DNA from: Halovulum marinum
GTDB taxonomy: Bacteria; Pseudomonadota; Alphaproteobacteria; Rhodobacterales; Rhodobacteraceae
DNA: 64,000 nt
Assembly: GCF_009697225.1 (NCBI RefSeq)
Contig: NZ_WIND01000003.1
Location: forward strand, 62,001-126,000
Direction: 5' to 3'
Notes under the pieces: model-generated
Seen by the model: only the letters and a program-made list of their open reading frames with translations
What the model was told of the DNA's origin: nothing
Database searches by the model: none
Part shown: in pieces, positions 60,456 through 64,000 of the stretch
Position numbering within the stretch: the first letter of the stretch is position 1
Layout: each line of letters opens with the position of its first letter
Made by a program: the position numbers and the translations under genes

Positions 60456-61537
60456 CCCGACCGCTGGAGATCGCGATCCTCGGCCTGTCGCTGACCTCGT
60501 CCTGGGGCAACGGGCATGCCACCACCTATCGTGCGCTGCTGCGCGGGCTGGCCGCCGAAGGCCACCGGGTACTGTTCCTGGAACGCGACGTGCCGTGGTA
60601 CGCCGACCATCGCGACCTGCCGGAGCCGGATTTCTGCCGGCTGGAGCTTTACGACGACATCCCCGGAATGCTGGCGCGCCACGGCGCGGCGCTGGACCGC
60701 GCCGACGCGGTGATCGTCGGCTCCTATGTGCCCGAGGGCCGGCAGCTGATCGACACGCTGGCGGCGCGGGATCTGCGTCAGCTGTGCTTCTACGACATCG
60801 ACACGCCGGTGACGATGGACCTGCTGGACCGCGGCGACGAGGCGCATCTGGCGCGCCGGCAGGTGCCGCTGTTCGACAGCTATTTCTCGTTCGCGGGCGG
60901 AGAGGTGCTGGACCGGCTGCACCGGCAGTACGGCGCGCGGCGGCCGCGGGCGCTGTACTGTTCGGTCGACGCCGAGCGCTATAGGCCGGTCGAGACGCCG
61001 ATCCGCTGGGACATGGGCTATCTGGGAACCTACAGTCCGGATCGCCAGCCGGGGCTTGAGCGGCTGCTGCTGGAGCCCGCGCGGCAGCGGCCGGACCTGC
61101 GCTTCGTCGTCGCCGGGGCGCAGTATCCGCGCGACATCGACTGGCCCGCCAACGTCGACCGGATCGACCACCTGCCGCCCGAAGAACACGCCGCCTTCTA
61201 CTGCGCGCAGCGCTTCACGCTCAACATCACCCGCGACGCGATGCGCCGGCTGGGCTGGTCGCCCAGCGTCCGCCTGTTCGAGGCCGCCGCCTGTGGCACC
61301 GCGATCCTGTCGGACCGCTGGCAGGGGCTGGACGAGCTGTTCCCCGAGGGCGAGGCGATCGTCATCGCCGACGGCACCGCGGACGCGCTTGCGGCGCTGA
61401 CGCAGATCCCGGGCCGGCGCCGGTCGGACATCGCACAGGCGGCGCGCACGCGCGTGCTGCGCGAGCACACGGGCCAGGCACGGGCACGGGCGCTGGCGGC
61501 AGCACTGATGACCGAACCCGCACAAGTCACGGCCTGA
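60452..61537 (+). CDS. Glycosyltransferase (CgeB-like, third copy)
   Basis: A 361-residue transferase: start IAILGLSLTSSWGNGHATTYRALLRGLAAEGH (in parts), middle LCFYDIDTPVTMDLL, and donor phrase RFTLNITRDAMRRLGWSPSVRLFEAAACGTAILSDRWQGL (in parts). It is clearly homologous to the preceding gene along its length. Tandem related transferases suggest successive additions to one glycan chain. Confidence 0.84.
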   Translation: MTRPLEIAILGLSLTSSWGNGHATTYRALLRGLAAEGHRVLFLERDVPWYADHRDLPEPDFCRLELYDDIPGMLARHGAALDRADAVIVGSYVPEGRQLIDTLAARDLRQLCFYDIDTPVTMDLLDRGDEAHLARRQVPLFDSYFSFAGGEVLDRLHRQYGARRPRALYCSVDAERYRPVETPIRWDMGYLGTYSPDRQPGLERLLLEPARQRPDLRFVVAGAQYPRDIDWPANVDRIDHLPPEEHAAFYCAQRFTLNITRDAMRRLGWSPSVRLFEAAACGTAILSDRWQGLDELFPEGEAIVIADGTADALAALTQIPGRRRSDIAQAARTRVLREHTGQARARALAAALMTEPAQVTA

Positions 61538-61559
61538 GCGGCCAAGCTGGAGAGCACGA

Positions 61560-62564
61560 ATGGAAATGTCATTGTTTCGCAAGACCGTTCTCGTCGCCGG
61601 CGGCGCCGGTTTCATCGGCTCGCATCTCTGCGCCGAGCTGCTCGGGCGCGGGGCGCGGGTGATCTGCGTCGACAGCTTCCTGACCGGCCGGCGCGGCAAC
61701 ATCGCGCGCTTTCTGGACGATCCGGCATTCCGGCTGATCGAGAACGACGTGGCGCAGCCACTGCACGTCGACGGGCGGCTGCACCAGATCTACAACCTGG
61801 CCTCGCCGGCCTCGCCGCCGCAGTACCAGGCCGACCCGGAACACACGATGCTGACCAACGTGCTGGGTACGAGGAACCTGCTGGCGCTGGCGCGGGACAA
61901 GAGCGCACGCTTCGTGCAGGCCTCGACCAGCGAAGTCTACGGCGATCCGCAGATGCATCCGCAGAAAGAGGACTACGTCGGCCACGTCAACTGCACCGGG
62001 ACCCGCGCCTGCTATGACGAGGGCAAGCGCGCCGCCGAAAGCCTGTGCTTCGACCACCTGCGCGCCGGCGCGGCGGACGTGCGGGTGGCGCGGATCTTCA
62101 ACACCTATGGCCCGCAGATGTGTCCGGACGACGGGCGGATCGTGTCCAACCTGATCTGCCAGGCGCTGCAGAACCGGCCGATGACGATCTATGGCGACGG
62201 CAGCCAGACGCGCAGCTTCTGCTATGTCTCGGATATGGTCGAGGGGCTGATCCGGCTGATGGAACGTGCCGCGCCGCCGGAAACGCCGGTCAACCTGGGC
62301 AATCCCGGCGAGTTCACGGTCATGGAGCTGGCAAACCTGATCCGCCGGCTGGTTCCGACGACGGCCAAGCCGGTGTTCCGGCCGCTGCCGCAGGATGATC
62401 CGCGCAAGCGGCGGCCGGACATCTCCCTTGCCGGGCAGCTGCTGGAGTGGCGGCCGCAGGTGGCGCTCGAACACGGGCTGCGCCAGACCATCCCCTGGTT
62501 CGAGAGCCAGCTGTTTCCGGCGGCGCCGGAGGGCGCGGCGCAGTCGCTGCCGGCAGCGGAATGA
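61560..62564 (+). CDS. UDP-glucuronate decarboxylase-like SDR
   Basis: A 334-residue extended SDR close to UDP-xylose synthase: NAD site VLVAGGAGFIGSHLCAELL, YNLASPASPPQYQADPEHTM (the UXS phrase), STSEVYGDPQMHPQKEDYVGHVN (in parts), and Tyr-x-x-x-Lys in ACYDEGKRAAESL. It probably turns UDP-glucuronate into UDP-xylose or a related 4-keto sugar, which would match the xylosidase-like domain upstream. It starts 22 bases after the last transferase and overlaps the methyltransferase by four bases. Confidence 0.88.
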   Translation: MEMSLFRKTVLVAGGAGFIGSHLCAELLGRGARVICVDSFLTGRRGNIARFLDDPAFRLIENDVAQPLHVDGRLHQIYNLASPASPPQYQADPEHTMLTNVLGTRNLLALARDKSARFVQASTSEVYGDPQMHPQKEDYVGHVNCTGTRACYDEGKRAAESLCFDHLRAGAADVRVARIFNTYGPQMCPDDGRIVSNLICQALQNRPMTIYGDGSQTRSFCYVSDMVEGLIRLMERAAPPETPVNLGNPGEFTVMELANLIRRLVPTTAKPVFRPLPQDDPRKRRPDISLAGQLLEWRPQVALEHGLRQTIPWFESQLFPAAPEGAAQSLPAAE

Positions 62565-63322
62565 ACCGGCCCGCGGATGACGGGCTCGCCCAGCGGATCG
62601 CCGCGCTGGGCCCCTGGTTCCACAACCTGCGCATCGCCGGGATCGAGACCGCACCGGACCACCCCCTGGGGGATTACCCGGCATTCAAGTGGCGCGGCTT
62701 CGCCCATGTTCTGCCCGACGACCTCGGGGGCGCCAGCGTGCTCGACATCGGCTGCAACGCCGGCTTCTACAGCCTGGAGATGGCCCGCCGCGGCGCCGGG
62801 CAGGTGGTCGCCATCGACAGCGACCCGCGCTACCTGCAGCAGGCGCGGCTCGCGGCCGAGATGGCGGGCGAAGTCGGCCGGCGAATCCACTTCCAGCAAC
62901 TGAACGTCTATCAGGTCGGCCAGCTGCGGCAGCGGTTCGATCTGGTGATCTTCATGGGCGTCTTCTACCACCTGCGACACCCGCTGCTGGCGCTGGACCT
63001 GCTGCACGAACATGTCGTCGCCGACCGGCTTCTGTTCCAGTCCATGCAGCGCGGCGCGAACGGTGCGGCTCCGGTGCGGTCCGACTATCCCTTCGGCGAA
63101 TGGAGCGTCTTCGAGCGCCCGGACTGGCCCAAGCTGCACTTCGTCGAGCACCGCTACGCGCAGGATCCGACCAACTGGTTCATCCCGAACGCCGCGGCCG
63201 TCGAAGCCATGCTGCGCAGCGCCGGGTTCGAAATCCTCGAGCGGCCGGAGCGCGAGGTCTACCTGTGCGCCCGGACCGTCCGTCCCGAAACGGTCGCCGC
63301 GCCGCCCAGGATCGCGGGCTAG
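62561..63322 (+). CDS. SAM-dependent methyltransferase of the saccharide locus
   Basis: A 253-residue class-I methyltransferase. The SAM site is SVLDIGCNAGFYSLEMARRG, with VAIDSDPRYLQQARLAAEMAG as motif II region and FDLVIFMGVFYHLRHPLLALDLL after it. It resembles tRNA-U34 CmoB-like and TIGR04290-type methyltransferases that occur with glycosyltransferase clusters. It probably methylates the sugar product. The ATG overlaps the UXS-like stop (ATGA); it is the last gene of the locus. Confidence 0.85.
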   Translation: MNRPADDGLAQRIAALGPWFHNLRIAGIETAPDHPLGDYPAFKWRGFAHVLPDDLGGASVLDIGCNAGFYSLEMARRGAGQVVAIDSDPRYLQQARLAAEMAGEVGRRIHFQQLNVYQVGQLRQRFDLVIFMGVFYHLRHPLLALDLLHEHVVADRLLFQSMQRGANGAAPVRSDYPFGEWSVFERPDWPKLHFVEHRYAQDPTNWFIPNAAAVEAMLRSAGFEILERPEREVYLCARTVRPETVAAPPRIAG

Positions 63323-63355
63323 ATGACCGGGCGCCGGCGGGTCAGGCCGGCCGGC

Positions 63356-63523
63356 TCACTTGATCGGCGAACTTGCCCGCAGACGAAGCAGCCGCTGCAG
63401 CTCCAACGCCAGATCCGTCAGTCGCTCGGGAACGGTTTCGTTCTGGATTGCGCGCAGCTGCCGATCAAGTGCCGCGTCCAACTCGTCCGTCTGCCGCGGC
63501 TCGATTGTCTGTTTCTCTATCAT
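63356..63523 (-). CDS. NepR-like anti-sigma factor
   Basis: A short protein of 55 residues. The core LDAALDRQLRAIQNETVPERL fits the NepR helix pair (family form IGRxLRxxYDEVVxEPVPDRFxxLL), which masks the EcfG sigma factor until PhyR removes it. The ATG chosen has GAGGG six bases upstream; a GTG at 63,565 would add 14 residues. The expected EcfG partner is the sigma gene 12 kb away rather than next door, so this may be an orphan or second NepR. Confidence 0.6.
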   Translation of the reverse strand: MIEKQTIEPRQTDELDAALDRQLRAIQNETVPERLTDLALELQRLLRLRASSPIK

Positions 63524-63674
63524 CTTCCGCCCTCGCCCGATCTTTCGACCGAGGTCTCCTATCACCGCTGCCTCCGCTTCGCACGGACAGAGTCGATCTG
63601 CCGGAGGAATCCGCCGATTTTAGGGCGGCGATCCGCGCAGGACCAGCCGGCCGCCGAGACCGGGCCCAGAGCGC

Positions 63675-63700
63675 CCCGGGGGAACGGGCCGCCCCCCGGG
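63675..63700. terminator. GC hairpin between the ferritin-like gene and the NepR-like gene
   Basis: CCCGGGGG pairs with CCCCCGGG across AACGGGCCGC, 58 bases beyond the stop of the minus-strand ferritin-like gene. No T-run, so termination is possible but not certain. The rest of 63,524-63,757 shows no gene. Confidence 0.35.
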
Positions 63701-63757
63701 ACCTGCAATGCCGTCGGCGCAAGGGCAGCCGCGGTTTGGCAGCCCGCGCCCGCTACG

Positions 63758-64000
63758 TCATGCCGCCGCAGCGTTCAGCTGATCCTTCGCCAGATCGTTG
63801 AGCTTGTCGTCGGCGGCCTTTTCTTCGGAAAGCGTCTTTTTCAGAACGTCCGCACTGTTACTCTCGCCCAGCTGCTTGGCCCAGCAGATCAGCGACCCGT
63901 AGCGCGAGATCTCGTAGTGCTCGACCGCCTGTGCGGCGGCGGCCAGCGCCGCGTCCGTCACCTCGGAGGTGCCGACGTCGCCGGAAAGCTCTTCCGCTTC
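63758..64000 (-). CDS. YciE/YciF-type ferritin-like protein (DUF892), C-terminal part
   Basis: Eighty C-terminal codons are in the window and the frame is open to the edge, so the gene continues beyond it. The sequence DAALAAAAQAVEHYEISRYG is the fourth-helix region of the DUF892 family, with the Glu-His-Tyr-Glu iron-ligand motif (AQAVEHYEI), followed by LICWAKQLG and LSEEKAADDKLNDLA. These four-helix proteins bind di-iron and are induced in stress. They belong to EcfG regulons in several alphaproteobacteria, matching the NepR-like neighbour. Confidence 0.8.
   Translation of the reverse strand, partial: EAEELSGDVGTSEVTDAALAAAAQAVEHYEISRYGSLICWAKQLGESNSADVLKKTLSEEKAADDKLNDLAKDQLNAAAA

Overview
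The window is a high-GC chromosomal segment from an alphaproteobacterium, most likely a member of the Rhodobacterales. This is inferred from the strongly G/C-biased third codon positions, the short overlapping gene spacing (ATGA and GTGA junctions), an EcfG-like sigma factor with a NepR-like anti-sigma factor, and TAXI-type solute receptors. No database search was possible, so family names rest on motifs, lengths and gene context.

1-7,552: membrane and lipoprotein hypotheticals, kynureninase, a one-domain Lrp-ligand-binding protein, the trehalose pair otsB-otsA, and a convergent DNA ligase/exonuclease repair pair. 7,590-14,996: a tightly coupled eight-gene minus-strand operon (NMT1-type receptor, ABC ATPase and permease, cytosine-deaminase-like amidohydrolase, FAD oxidoreductase, two flavodoxin-fold reductases, creatininase-like amidohydrolase). 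It reads as uptake and breakdown of a nitrogenous heterocycle, with a divergent RidA. 15,756-20,548: aroQ, a Tat-exported PhoX phosphatase and a winged-helix regulator; the last two share an upstream motif. 20,656-26,920: a four-gene signalling unit made of a TAXI receptor, a TorS-like histidine kinase, a lone receiver, and an NCS2 nucleobase permease fused to a GAF domain.

26,921-36,340: decayed IS3- and IS110-type fragments beside tRNA-Gln(TTG), then kdsA with capsule-export genes (KpsE- and KpsT-like, no KpsM), nhaA, a uracil-DNA-glycosylase-like gene, an SseB-like gene, ribD, nrdR and an SDR. 36,398-45,458: a yjbQ remnant marks the edge of a collinear complex-I-like cluster (A, B/D hybrid, H, J, K, L, M, N). 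It has no NADH-dehydrogenase module and no nuoI. Its hybrid subunit has lost the N2 iron-sulfur ligands and instead carries two heavy-metal-binding domains and an 18-copy Gly-His-Glu repeat. The antiporter-like subunits keep their proton-path residues, while the quinone-site motifs of A, B and H are missing. This is the strongest candidate for an undescribed system: an ion-translocating membrane arm coupled to metal binding rather than to NADH.

45,573-53,792: LacI regulator and phytanoyl-CoA-dioxygenase-like gene with two perfect operators between them, LysR, a secreted unknown, a flavoprotein, an EcfG-like sigma factor with an EcfG-type promoter, a decayed catalase gene, and two sugar/polyol dehydrogenases. 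54,054-63,322: an eight-gene saccharide locus (epimerase, glycosidase-epimerase fusion, four glycosyltransferases, UDP-glucuronate-decarboxylase-like SDR, methyltransferase). The window ends with a NepR-like anti-sigma factor and a partial YciE/YciF-type ferritin-like gene.
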